This document shows, one piece after another, positions 8,265 to 16,572 of a DNA stretch of 47,906 bases (its first letter is position 1; the number at the start of each line of letters is the position of its first letter). This DNA is from an uncultured Marinomonas sp. (GTDB taxonomy: Bacteria; Pseudomonadota; Gammaproteobacteria; Pseudomonadales; Marinomonadaceae). The stretch is taken from assembly GCA_938009755.1 (NCBI GenBank), contig CALLIL010000054.1:1-47906 (forward strand), given 5' to 3'. The position numbers were made by a program, and so were the translations under genes. The notes under the pieces were generated by a model. It was not told the DNA's origin and did no database searches. It saw only the letters and a program-made list of their open reading frames with translations.

Positions 8265-9225
8265 TGATACCTAAACTTCCAAATTCAATAGGGTCTAAAA
8301 AATCTATACATGAATTATCTTTAACACAAAAAGATAAGCTAAGATTTAAATCTACTAAAGTCTCAGCCTCAAAAATGTAGTCTATTTCTGAGTATTCAAC
8401 ACTAAACTTAGCCGTTACATCAATAGAAACATCCATATATGGTTCATCAATCGAAATCAATGAGTGATCTCCATAAGACAAATCTATACATTCAGCTTGT
8501 AAAATATCATAGATACTATGTGAAGCTTGAAATGAACAATGGTTCGGGATGTTATCAATAATATATGCCTCAAGGTCATTCCAGCGTTTTAGAACCAAAT
8601 CGTTATAGAACTCCATTGTATAACCAATAGATTCTAAAGACTTTTCGTAGAATTCTCTTAAGCTACTATAATGAATTAAATTTTCTTCTTGGGCACAAAA
8701 ACCAACAGGATCGCCATCATTACTTACTACAGATATCTCAATATTTCGTTCTCGACTAAAATCGCGCAATGCTAAAAGAGTGAAAGCATCGGGAAACTCA
8801 TTCTTCTTTTTCCCCATAATACTGAAAGGTGACTGTTCTTGAAAATATAAGGAAAAAACCTCTCTAGAACTTACATCCTCAACACTAATAACCTCTGCAT
8901 GACATGAATCTAAAAAGTCTTCAAAATTTTTTTTAAGGAGGTTATAAACATGTTCAGCAGAGTAGCTTTCTTTTTGAAGCTCAGCACCTACGCCCTCAGG
9001 ATCAACATTGTTAAACTTCTTGCAGAGCTTTTGCGCATCATTAGCTAATTCACTTGCTCGCCTGCGTAAATGCTTGTGAACTTCATCAACAACAACATCA
9101 GTAAGTAACAACTCTATAGAAAGATTTTCAGCAAGAGCTTTTAGCTGCTTTAGATCCCTACTGTTGAAGTTGTAATGATTTGAATCAAAAACTTCTGTGT
9201 CTAAAAAAACTCTAGGTCTTAACAT
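8245..9225 (-). CDS. DUF4935 PIN-like ribonuclease-domain protein
   Basis: A 326-residue protein whose first 180 residues form a PIN-like nuclease domain. Candidate acidic metal ligands are D9 (VFLDTEVF), E48 (VVVDEV), D146 (FPDAF) and D170/D172 (SNDGD). The pattern matches the DUF4935 group often found in accessory and defence-type loci. Residues 180-326 are not recognised and look beta-rich. No antitoxin-like partner is adjacent on the same strand. The gene is clearly more AT-rich than its neighbours, which suggests horizontal acquisition. The convergent neighbour is a truncated integrase. Cleavage of RNA is plausible from the family, but no target can be named. Confidence 0.7.
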   Translation of the reverse strand: MLRPRVFLDTEVFDSNHYNFNSRDLKQLKALAENLSIELLLTDVVVDEVHKHLRRRASELANDAQKLCKKFNNVDPEGVGAELQKESYSAEHVYNLLKKNFEDFLDSCHAEVISVEDVSSREVFSLYFQEQSPFSIMGKKKNEFPDAFTLLALRDFSRERNIEISVVSNDGDPVGFCAQEENLIHYSSLREFYEKSLESIGYTMEFYNDLVLKRWNDLEAYIIDNIPNHCSFQASHSIYDILQAECIDLSYGDHSLISIDEPYMDVSIDVTAKFSVEYSEIDYIFEAETLVDLNLSLSFCVKDNSCIDFLDPIEFGSLGIITFDLR

Positions 9226-9375
9226 TTTGCATCCATTACAAAAAAAGCTTACAGAGCATTTTAGACATAATTAATAAATATACAAATTACGTGGGCATTT
9301 TGTAGTCAAGGATTAAGAAATGAAAAATTTATTTTTAAAATATACTTATAATTCAATAACATAGGGGAGTAAAAA

Positions 9376-9452
9376 TGGCACGCCCGAGAGGATTCGAACC
9401 TCCGGCCTTCGCCTCCGGAGGGCGACGCTCTATCCAGCTGAGCTACGGGCGC
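9376..9452 (-). tRNA. tRNA-Arg (anticodon CCG)
   Basis: On the minus strand a 77-nt cloverleaf including encoded CCA can be folded. The acceptor is GCGCCCG/CGGGCGT, the D arm GCTC/GAGC, the anticodon stem TCGCC/GGCGA with loop CTCCGGA (anticodon CCG, reading CGG), and the T arm GGAGG/CCTCT with loop TTCGAAT (one G-T pair). The first acceptor pair is G-U rather than G-C. The accessory segment lies on the 3' side of the gene, the usual side for tRNA-integrated elements. Confidence 0.95.
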
Positions 9453-9660
9453 ATTGATGATTGGTGGCTGTGTGATGTTAGCCGGAACCAATTTGGTGGT
9501 GCGTATTCTAAAGGAAATCCTTGAGGTTTCCAGTGCTTAATAACAGAAACCTGAGATTCGCTGAATTTTATCTGAAAGTCCTGCGTTTACCTAACTGGTG
9601 AAGTAGTGGATAATTTCGAATAATTCTTACATTAGGTTTGCCATAAGGAACCTTTATCAC

Positions 9661-9993
9661 ATGTTTTCCATTCCTTTTTTTCGCACATTGTCGTCTGTGC
9701 TGTTTGCTCTCGTTATTATCAGTGGCAGTACAGTTGCCTTGGCGGAAGAGCGATCTGGCGACCGAGTTTTCAATTCTTATTGCATCGCTTGCCATATCAA
9801 TGGTGTGGCGAATGCGCCAAAAATTGGCAGTGCAGCAGACTGGTTACCGCATGTAGAGAAAGGAATGGATGCGATGATGCGCAGCGCGATTAATGGCGTA
9901 GGCGCCATGCCACCACGCGGTATGTGCAGTAATTGCAGTGATACCGAAATACAAAGCGCCATTCAATACATGATAGACAAGAGTAAAGAATAA
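9661..9993 (+). CDS. Periplasmic c-type cytochrome (c5 family)
   Basis: A 110-residue protein with a Sec signal peptide (residues 1-28, ending AEE) and one haem-attachment site CIACH near residue 41. The axial Met is in GVGAMPPRGMCSNC, where the two extra cysteines (a short disulfide) are typical of cytochrome c5. It carries electrons in the periplasm, probably to a terminal oxidase. It is transcribed convergently with rep (8-nt gap). It starts at an ATG preceded by AAGGAACC about 10 bases upstream. Confidence 0.9.
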   Translation: MFSIPFFRTLSSVLFALVIISGSTVALAEERSGDRVFNSYCIACHINGVANAPKIGSAADWLPHVEKGMDAMMRSAINGVGAMPPRGMCSNCSDTEIQSAIQYMIDKSKE

Positions 9994-10001
9994 TTTTCAG
10001 A

Positions 10002-12050
10002 TCAATCGTTTAGCATCGCTTTAAGAGCAGACAAAGACGCTTGGCCTCGTTCTTTTTTGACGTTCTCTGCTTCATCACCTCGACCTTCCCAAACAAGATC
10101 TTCTTCTGGCAATTCATCTAGGAATCGACTCGGCAGACAATCAATTTCTTCACCGTATTGGCGTCGTTTTGCGGCCATGGTGATACACAATGTTCGCTTC
10201 GCTCGGGTTATGCCAACGTAAGCCAAGCGGCGTTCTTCTTCTATGTCGTCGTTTTCAATACTGTTTCTATGAGGCAGTAATTCTTCTTCGCAACCGATGA
10301 GAAAAACGTGTGGGTATTCAAGACCTTTGGACGCATGAAGCGTAAGCAACTGCACTTTATCTTCGTCTTCTTCCTCTTCTTGACGCTCTAACATATCAAT
10401 CAACAGAAGCTTGCTGATGGCTTGATCCAACCCTGCGGTTTCGTCTTCTTCCCATGCAGATTCCATCATGCGTTGGATCGAGTCTAATAAGAAACGTACG
10501 TTTTCAATACGACGCTCAGCGGCTTTGGTGGATGAGCTCTGTTCTTGAATCCAGCCGTAATAATCCATGTCATAAATCATCTGCTCAATCACAGGCACAG
10601 GCGAGGCACCTTCGAGACGTTTTCGTAACGTCGTCATCCACTTTTCAAAGTCCTGTAGACTTTTCAAGGATCGACCAGTCACGCTCTCTTCTATGTCTTT
10701 GTAACCACAGGCCTCAAACAAGCTGACGTTTCGATCCGTTGCCACATTACCAACTTTTTCCAGTGTCGCTGGGCCAATTTCTCGACGAGGTAAATTCACC
10801 ACGCGTAGAAACGCGTTGTCGTCTGACGGGTTCACCAGAAGGCGCAAATACCCCATTAAGTCTTTAATTTCTGCTCGAGAGAAAAACGACGTGCCGCCGT
10901 TCATTTTGTAAGGAATACGATACGCCTGAAGCTTAATTTCCAACAAGCGAGCTTGGTGATTACCACGGTACAAAATAGCGAAGTCACGATAAGGAATATC
11001 GTAGCGTAAATGTCGAGATTGTATTTCTGCAGCGACACGTTCAGACTCAGCGTCTTCATTGCGTGTCACCATAACTCGGATTGGATCACCAATACCAAGG
11101 TCACTCCACAAGGCCTTGTCGTATACGTGTGGATTGTTAGCGATCAAGGTGTTCGCGGCTTTCAAAATGGTTTTAGTGGAGCGATAATTTTGCTCCAACT
11201 TAACCAATTTAAGATTAGGGTAATCCACAGAAAGTCGCTCTAAGTTTTCTGGTCGCGCGCCACGCCACGCGTAAATGGATTGGTCATCGTCCCCTACCAA
11301 GGTAAAACAACGACGATAGCCAGCGAGCAAGCGAATCAGTTCATATTGGCTGCCGTTGGTGTCTTGGCACTCGTCCACCAGTAAATAACGTACTTTCTTC
11401 TGCCAGCGATCGCGTAATTCTTCATCGGCCATCAACAAGCTCACAGGCAAAAGTATCAAGTCATCAAAATCCACCGCGTTATAAGCGCGCAGATATCGCT
11501 GATATTGCGCATACACTTGAGCAGCTAGCAGATATTCTTCTGTGTCCGCGTTAGTCATGGCTTCTGACGGCGTTGTAAGGTCGTTTTTCCAATTTGAAAT
11601 GGTATTTTGGCAATACGCCGCAGAGTCCGTTTGACCGTTAAACTCTTTGTCTAGAATTTCTTTGACCAAGCCAAGCGAGTCTTGAGAATCAAATAAAGTA
11701 AACCCTTCTTTTAAACCCGCACGGCGGTATTCACGACGTAAAATACGCAGCCCCAAATTATGGAAAGTAGAAATACTCAAACCACGGCTTTCAGGTTTAG
11801 ACAGAATGCTCACGACACGCTCTTTCATCTCACGCGCCGCTTTATTGGTAAAGGTAACAGCAATAATACTGTTCGCTTTAAAACCACAAGTTTGAATCAG
11901 ATAAGCAATTTTTGTGGTAATTACACTGGTTTTTCCTGAGCCTGCACCAGCCAACACAAGTAAAGGGCCATCAATCTGCTTAACCGCGTCTAATTGACGT
12001 TCGTTTAAGCCTCGAAGGCGTTGGGCAATAGACGGCAGAGGTTCGCTCAT
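10002..12050 (-). CDS. rep: ATP-dependent DNA helicase Rep
   Basis: A 682-residue superfamily 1A helicase, close to the E. coli Rep length of 673. Motif I is GAGSGKT (residues 35-41), motif Ia AVTFTNKAAREMKERV, motif II VDECQDTN, motif III GDDDQSIYAWRGA, motif IV QNYRST, motif V LLTLHASKGLEY and motif VI AYVGITRAK. The ISNWKND segment distinguishes Rep from UvrD. It translocates 3' to 5' and helps replication forks pass protein blocks. The N-terminus has about 15 residues more than E. coli Rep. It faces the cytochrome c5 gene tail to tail. Confidence 0.95.
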   Translation of the reverse strand: MSEPLPSIAQRLRGLNERQLDAVKQIDGPLLVLAGAGSGKTSVITTKIAYLIQTCGFKANSIIAVTFTNKAAREMKERVVSILSKPESRGLSISTFHNLGLRILRREYRRAGLKEGFTLFDSQDSLGLVKEILDKEFNGQTDSAAYCQNTISNWKNDLTTPSEAMTNADTEEYLLAAQVYAQYQRYLRAYNAVDFDDLILLPVSLLMADEELRDRWQKKVRYLLVDECQDTNGSQYELIRLLAGYRRCFTLVGDDDQSIYAWRGARPENLERLSVDYPNLKLVKLEQNYRSTKTILKAANTLIANNPHVYDKALWSDLGIGDPIRVMVTRNEDAESERVAAEIQSRHLRYDIPYRDFAILYRGNHQARLLEIKLQAYRIPYKMNGGTSFFSRAEIKDLMGYLRLLVNPSDDNAFLRVVNLPRREIGPATLEKVGNVATDRNVSLFEACGYKDIEESVTGRSLKSLQDFEKWMTTLRKRLEGASPVPVIEQMIYDMDYYGWIQEQSSSTKAAERRIENVRFLLDSIQRMMESAWEEDETAGLDQAISKLLLIDMLERQEEEEDEDKVQLLTLHASKGLEYPHVFLIGCEEELLPHRNSIENDDIEEERRLAYVGITRAKRTLCITMAAKRRQYGEEIDCLPSRFLDELPEEDLVWEGRGDEAENVKKERGQASLSALKAMLND

Positions 12051-12154
12051 AGGAAAACTTCACTCACAAAAAATAGTGGAAAACAGGGCTCAGTGTACCT
12101 GAGATTTGGGAGCGTCGCACGGTTCAGCAAACAGAGTGACAAGTACCTATCGTT

Positions 12155-12190
12155 AAAAATAAAAAGAGATGCTCAAATAGCATCCCTTTT
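12155..12190 (-). terminator. Rho-independent terminator after the BASS transporter gene
   Basis: On the minus strand a stem AAAAG-GATGCT / AGCATC-CTTTT (one mismatch, 5-nt loop, 12162-12190) is followed by a T-rich run at 12155-12161. It begins about 20 bp after the stop codon at 12211. Confidence 0.75.
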
Positions 12191-12210
12191 GGACTTTTCA
12201 AGCAAAGCGT

Positions 12211-13128
12211 TTAGCCTTCGCTGTTTTTTTGAATCGGTCGACGGCTCCAATAACTGGACAATAAAGAGCCTGATATATTATGCCAAACACTGAAAATAGT
12301 GCCCGGCAAAGCGGACATAGGCGTAAAGAACTTCACCGCCAGCGCCGCCGCTAAACCAGAGTTTTGCAAGCCAACTTCAAAGGCAATCGTTCGACATATT
12401 TTCGCATCGAAACCAAGTAAGTAAGTCACCCAATATCCAAGCGTCAAGCCAATCGCATTATGCAAAATAACCGCAGCAGCGACGATCAAACCCACCTCAA
12501 CCAATTTAGAAGCACTTAGCGCCACAACAATGGCAATAATCAACACAATGGCAAACATAGAGATATACGGAAATACTGGCTCTATTTTTTGAACAAACGC
12601 CGAAAAGAAAGTATTAATGACAACGCCAATGGCAACGGGCAACAACACAATTTTCAACAAGCTCATCAACATAGAAGCCACAGGAACATCCACACTGGTT
12701 CCTATCATCAAAGACACAAGCAAAGGCGTCAGTAACACGCCAATCAAGGTTGAAATGGCGGTCATTGAAATCGATAAAGCGGTATCGCCTTTCGCTAAGT
12801 AGCACATAATATTTGACGATGTACCGCCAGCAACACTGCCCACCAACAACATACCAACGGTTAATTCCGTATCAAAACCAAACACCATTGCGATAGCAAA
12901 GGCGGTCACCGGCATCACTAAAAACTGCAATAAAACGCCGACACCTAAGGCTTTTGAGCTTTTTAAGACTTGTTTAAAGTCGGTTGGCTTTAGTGTCAGC
13001 CCCATCGCCAACATAATAATCATAAGCAAAGGAACAATCTGAGACTTTAGTCCGACAAAAAACGCGGGCTGGAAAAAGGCAAGTACTGAAAGCAATATTG
13101 CCCAAAGCGGGAAAAGCTGGATAACCAT
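12211..13128 (-). CDS. Bile acid:sodium symporter family (BASS) transporter
   Basis: A 305-residue inner-membrane protein with about ten hydrophobic segments. Motifs fit the BASS/SBF family: MIIMLAMGLTLKPTDF near residue 40, VGSVAGGTSSNIMCYLAKGD near 105 and FEVGLQNSGLAAALA near 250. Bacterial members carry sulfonates, keto acids or other organic anions with sodium; the substrate here is unknown. The ATG at 13128 was chosen because GGAG lies six bases upstream; a GTG 24 nt earlier has no ribosome site. A terminator follows. A MITE lies about 190 bp upstream of the start. Confidence 0.87.
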   Translation of the reverse strand: MVIQLFPLWAILLSVLAFFQPAFFVGLKSQIVPLLMIIMLAMGLTLKPTDFKQVLKSSKALGVGVLLQFLVMPVTAFAIAMVFGFDTELTVGMLLVGSVAGGTSSNIMCYLAKGDTALSISMTAISTLIGVLLTPLLVSLMIGTSVDVPVASMLMSLLKIVLLPVAIGVVINTFFSAFVQKIEPVFPYISMFAIVLIIAIVVALSASKLVEVGLIVAAAVILHNAIGLTLGYWVTYLLGFDAKICRTIAFEVGLQNSGLAAALAVKFFTPMSALPGTIFSVWHNISGSLLSSYWSRRPIQKNSEG

Positions 13129-13318
13129 GAAACACTCCAAGTATTCATTCACATTGTTCTCGATTCAGACGAAAAAAGTCGAATCCCTTCAAAATGTGAA
13201 TCATCAATTAATCATTACGAGTCCATTATATTGCCCTGTAATAAATTCTTTTTCGGATAGGTAAAAAGACGTATTAGAGTTAAGCCGTTAACGGAGTAAT
13301 GAAAACGGCTTATACTAA

Positions 13319-13582
13319 GGAAGATGCGAATAAGTCTTCTGAGCGTCAGTCTTATCAGAGAAACGGTTTATCAAAGCAAAAGTGAGTAGGAATGTTAATA
13401 CCTTTCAATCACTCTTAACACAAAGAAACCGTTTCCCTGAAAAACCCGAAGGGCGTGGGCTAAACGCTTTTTATTCTTTGTTAAGCTTCTTGCCAATATG
13501 TTCAATATTGGACGGCGAAGCTTGCCTCGAAAAATAAAGGTTTATCCACACGCTGAAGCCAGAGGACTTGTTCGTACCTTCC
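13319..13582 (+). mobile_element. IS5-type MITE, long copy (264 bp), downstream of comM
   Basis: Ends are terminal inverted repeats, GGAAGATGCGAATAAGTC on the left and the complement of GGAAGGTACGAACAAGTC on the right. A 4-bp direct repeat CTAA flanks the element (13315-13318 and 13583-13586). The termini resemble those of the IS5 group, which duplicates YTAR targets. No ORF is present. Internally there is a hairpin CCAATAT-GTTCA-ATATTGG nested in AAGCTTC/GAAGCTT. Apart from a 65-bp extra segment at 13365-13429 it is about 97% identical (6 substitutions) to the inverted copy at 15188-15386. Confidence 0.85.
13356..13439. repeat. Interrupted central palindrome in the long MITE copy
   Basis: Arms CAGAGAAACGGTTT (13356-13369) and AAACCGTTTCCCTG (13426-13439) pair with one mismatch and enclose a 56-nt loop. 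In the short MITE copy the same place holds a compact palindrome CAGAGAAACCGTTTCTCTG (read on its minus strand) with no loop. So the two copies differ exactly at this dyad, either by insertion here or by palindrome-mediated deletion there. Confidence 0.75.
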
Positions 13583-13633
13583 CTAAATAAATGGTGGCTG
13601 GATTATAAAGAAATATTCACAAATTTAAACGCC

Positions 13634-15145
13634 TTAAGACGAGACTGCCATAGACAAGGTTTTTTCCATTTTCCGATAGCTCAATGATTCCATTAAATGC
13701 GCTCTTGTCACGGGAGAGTCATTTAAATCCGCCAAGGTTAAAGCCACTTTTAACACTCTATGATAAGCACGAGCGGACAGTTTTAAGGTTTCTAACGCTT
13801 GCTGCATAAAGTGTTTATCCTCGTCGCTCAAGGCACAGATACTTTCCAACTGCCGCCCGCTCAATAAGGCGTTTTGTACGCCTTGTCGCTCCCGTTGTCT
13901 TGCAACCGCGCGTTCCACTCTTTCACGAACGCTGGCGCTGCACTCCCCTTCTTCTTGAGCGTTGACCAAAATGGTTGAAGGCAATGGCGGCACTTCCACA
14001 TGCAAATCAATTCGATCAAGAAAAGGCGCGGACAGTTTCTTTAAGTACTTTTGGCTGGCGCTGGATTGGTAATAGTCTTGTCCGCCATTGTAAGCTTCAT
14101 TGCTCGCGTTCATCGCGGCAACTAATTGAAACCGCGCGGGGAAGGTGACTTGACCTCGTGCTCTGGAAATATGCACTTCGCCATTTTCCAAAGGCTCTCT
14201 TAACACTTCCAAGACTTTACGATCAAACTCTGGCAATTCATCCAAAAATAGAACACCGCAATGGGACAAAGAAGCTTCACCCGGTTTTGGTATGGAACCG
14301 CCTCCAACAAGCGCCGCAGCAGAACAAGAATGGTGCGGCGATCGAAAAGGACGCTCGGACCAGAACCAATCTAAGCCCATTTTTCGTCCTGCCACAGATT
14401 GAACCGACGCAACGGCTAAGGCTTCTTGCTCTGTCATCGCTGGCATAATACTTGGCAGACGTGACGCCAACATGGTTTTGCCCGTTCCCGCTGGGCCAAT
14501 AAACAAGAGATTATGACCGCCAGCCGCCGCGACTTCTAGGGCTCGCCTTGCTTGATATTGCCCCTTCACATCGCGCATGTCTTTATGATCCAAAGGTAAC
14601 GTCGCAACGGGCTTTAGTTCGCAGTTGGGCAATGAAGACTGTTTTAATAAATGCGCCGTTACTTGAGTTAAGTGGTTGGCAAACACTGCATTGCTCTCAA
14701 CCAACGCAGCTTCTTGCTGATTATCCTCAGGTAAAATAAGCTGTCGGTTCGCCGTATGACACGCAATGGCGGAAGGCAGCAAGCCAGGAATACCTCGAAT
14801 ATCGCCAGACAACGCCAGTTCGCCGATAAACTCCACATCACCTAAATTCATCTCACCAAGCTGACCAGACGCGAGCAGCACACTGATGGCAATCGCCAGG
14901 TCATAACGTCCGCCTTCTTTAGGAAGATCCGCGGGGGCAAGGTTGATCGTCACTCTTCGAGTGGGAAATTCAAAATGACTGTTGATAATAGCGCTACGAA
15001 CACGATCTTTTGCTTCGCGTACGGCCGCTTCAGGCAAGCCAACGATGTTTAAAGAAGGTAGCCCGTTTGAAATGTGCGTTTCAACGGTGACTAATGGGGA
15101 AGATACGCCCACTCGGGCGCGGCTATATATTGTGGCTAAACTCAT
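13634..15145 (-). CDS. comM: ComM/YifB family Mg-chelatase-like AAA+ ATPase
   Basis: A 503-residue protein with an N-terminal Lon-protease-like fold domain (about residues 1-180, beginning MSLATIYSRARVG). A Mg-chelatase AAA+ module follows, with Walker A GPAGTGKT near residue 220 and Walker B GVLFLDELPEF near 300. The C-terminal Mg-chelatase domain covers the last 100 or so residues. ComM is a hexameric branch-migration helicase that extends heteroduplex during natural transformation. The ATG at 15145 has AAGGAG five bases upstream; the longer in-frame reading is not preferred. The gene is intact, although comM is a known insertion target for genomic islands in other bacteria. It lies exactly between two inverted MITE copies, with about 40 bp between the start and the nearer element. 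Confidence 0.93.
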   Translation of the reverse strand: MSLATIYSRARVGVSSPLVTVETHISNGLPSLNIVGLPEAAVREAKDRVRSAIINSHFEFPTRRVTINLAPADLPKEGGRYDLAIAISVLLASGQLGEMNLGDVEFIGELALSGDIRGIPGLLPSAIACHTANRQLILPEDNQQEAALVESNAVFANHLTQVTAHLLKQSSLPNCELKPVATLPLDHKDMRDVKGQYQARRALEVAAAGGHNLLFIGPAGTGKTMLASRLPSIMPAMTEQEALAVASVQSVAGRKMGLDWFWSERPFRSPHHSCSAAALVGGGSIPKPGEASLSHCGVLFLDELPEFDRKVLEVLREPLENGEVHISRARGQVTFPARFQLVAAMNASNEAYNGGQDYYQSSASQKYLKKLSAPFLDRIDLHVEVPPLPSTILVNAQEEGECSASVRERVERAVARQRERQGVQNALLSGRQLESICALSDEDKHFMQQALETLKLSARAYHRVLKVALTLADLNDSPVTRAHLMESLSYRKMEKTLSMAVSS

Positions 15146-15187
15146 GATCACTCCTTGATCTCGTTTGTTCACTTCGTACTATGTTAA

Positions 15188-15386
15188 GGAAGGTACGAAC
15201 AAGTCCACTGGCTTCAGCGTGTGGATAAACCTTTATTTTTCGAGGCAAGCTTCACCGTCCAATATTGAACATATTGGCAAGAAGCTTAACAAAGAATAAA
15301 AAGCGTTTAGCCCACGCTCTTCGGGTCTTTCAGAGAAACGGTTTCTCTGATAAGACTGACGCTCAGAAGACTTATTCGTATCTTCC
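15188..15386 (-). mobile_element. IS5-type MITE, short copy (199 bp), between ubiK and comM
   Basis: An inverted copy of the element at 13319-13582. Termini GGAAGGTACGAACAAGTC (plus strand) and GGAAGATACGAATAAGTC (minus strand) match at 16 of 18 positions. Direct repeats TTAA flank it (15184-15187 and 15387-15390), agreeing with the YTAR target rule of IS5-group elements. It holds the same internal hairpins and no coding sequence. It separates ubiK from comM, so any native read-through or promoter for comM must cross or lie inside it. Confidence 0.85.
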
Positions 15387-15426
15387 TTAAGGCAAGCATC
15401 CTGCTCGCCTTTTGTTTTTCATAAAG

Positions 15427-15666
15427 TTAACGCTTTTCTTCGATTTCTGCCAAACGCGTTTCTAATGCAGCCAGCTTTTCTCGATATTTTGCCAACATGG
15501 CTTCTTGCACTTCAAACTCTTCTCGTGTGACCAAATCCATTTTACTCAACGTATTACGAGCCACCTCATGCAACTGCGCCTGAATTTCTTCTTTTGGTAA
15601 TTTGCCTAAGGTTTCAGCAGCTTGCTCTAACCCTGTTCCAAACTGTTTAATAAATTGATCAATCAT
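15427..15666 (-). CDS. ubiK: Ubiquinone biosynthesis accessory factor UbiK (YqiC/BMFP family)
   Basis: A small 79-residue protein. The N-terminal half (MIDQFIKQFGTGLEQAAETL) is amphipathic helix and the C-terminal half (LVTREEFEVQEAML to the end) a coiled coil, as in the YqiC family that trimerises and aids aerobic ubiquinone synthesis with UbiJ. The start at 15666 is chosen because the family begins at this Met; the upstream in-frame extension to 15747 is not family-like. Family members commonly neighbour glnK-amtB and comM, as here. A MITE lies 36 bp after its stop. Confidence 0.88.
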   Translation of the reverse strand: MIDQFIKQFGTGLEQAAETLGKLPKEEIQAQLHEVARNTLSKMDLVTREEFEVQEAMLAKYREKLAALETRLAEIEEKR

Positions 15667-15976
15667 GTGTTTCACTTTAAATCGAAATGCGGATGTTATA
15701 ACCCATAGTATAGAGCGCGATAAACGGAACAAACAAGGCACCATCAATAAGATTCATAGTCCAAAGCGCAATTTATCGCACCCACTGCTACTCTGTGCAT
15801 GCATAAGAGCAGACCCAAGTTAATAAAAGCATTCCCGATCAGTGCACAAAAAACAACCAACAGAACCCTTTATAAAAGCAAATCAGCAGGTTTCTCTTCT
15901 TCGTTTTGTTAAAAGCGGATTTTTTCTAGCTTAAGCAACAAGATAGAAAAGAATAGCGGTGCCATTGCGATCAAGC

Positions 15977-16037
15977 GCACCAATAATTGCGTATTAAATT
16001 GGTGCAAAATCAATCTAGAGCAAATAGCGCGCACCAA
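15977..16037 (+). promoter_or_regulatory. Candidate NtrC enhancer half-sites upstream of glnK
   Basis: Three copies of the NtrC-type half-site: GCACCAA at 15977-15983, its complement TTGGTGC at 15999-16005, and GCACCAA at 16031-16037. They lie about 90-160 bp upstream of a sigma-54 promoter, the usual enhancer distance. The spacing does not give a standard full dyad, so the exact sites are uncertain. Outside these sites and the promoter, the interval 15667-16195 shows nothing else recognisable. Confidence 0.55.
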
Positions 16038-16122
16038 AATCAAGCAAAGAAACACAACCTTTTTAATTACCAAATACTGTCATATTCCTTACACAAAGCG
16101 CTCTATAAGGAACGCCGAATAA

Positions 16123-16138
16123 TGGCACGTATATTGAA
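16123..16138 (+). promoter_or_regulatory. Sigma-54 (-24/-12) promoter of glnK-amtB
   Basis: TGGCACG-TATA-TTGAA matches the consensus TGGCACG-N4-TTGCW at all but one position, with correct GG to G spacing. Transcription would start about 12 bp downstream, roughly 50 nt before the glnK ATG. Nitrogen-limited control through NtrC is expected for this operon. Confidence 0.8.
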
Positions 16139-16174
16139 TAAAGTTCCCTACCTGCGATATGACTATAATATTGA

Positions 16175-16534
<360 letters not shown>

Positions 16535-16572
16535 TACTGCTCTAACAATACAAGCCTTTAGGGGGGCGAAAC

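Noticed and set aside
7857-9375. Attachment-site direct repeat of the tRNA-Arg 3' end
   Set aside because: I looked for a copy of the tRNA 3' segment at the far edge of the AT-rich patch and found none, so integration into this tRNA is not proven.
13634-15145. comM disrupted by a genomic island
   Set aside because: comM is a known island target elsewhere, but here the reading frame is complete; the mobile sequences lie only outside it.
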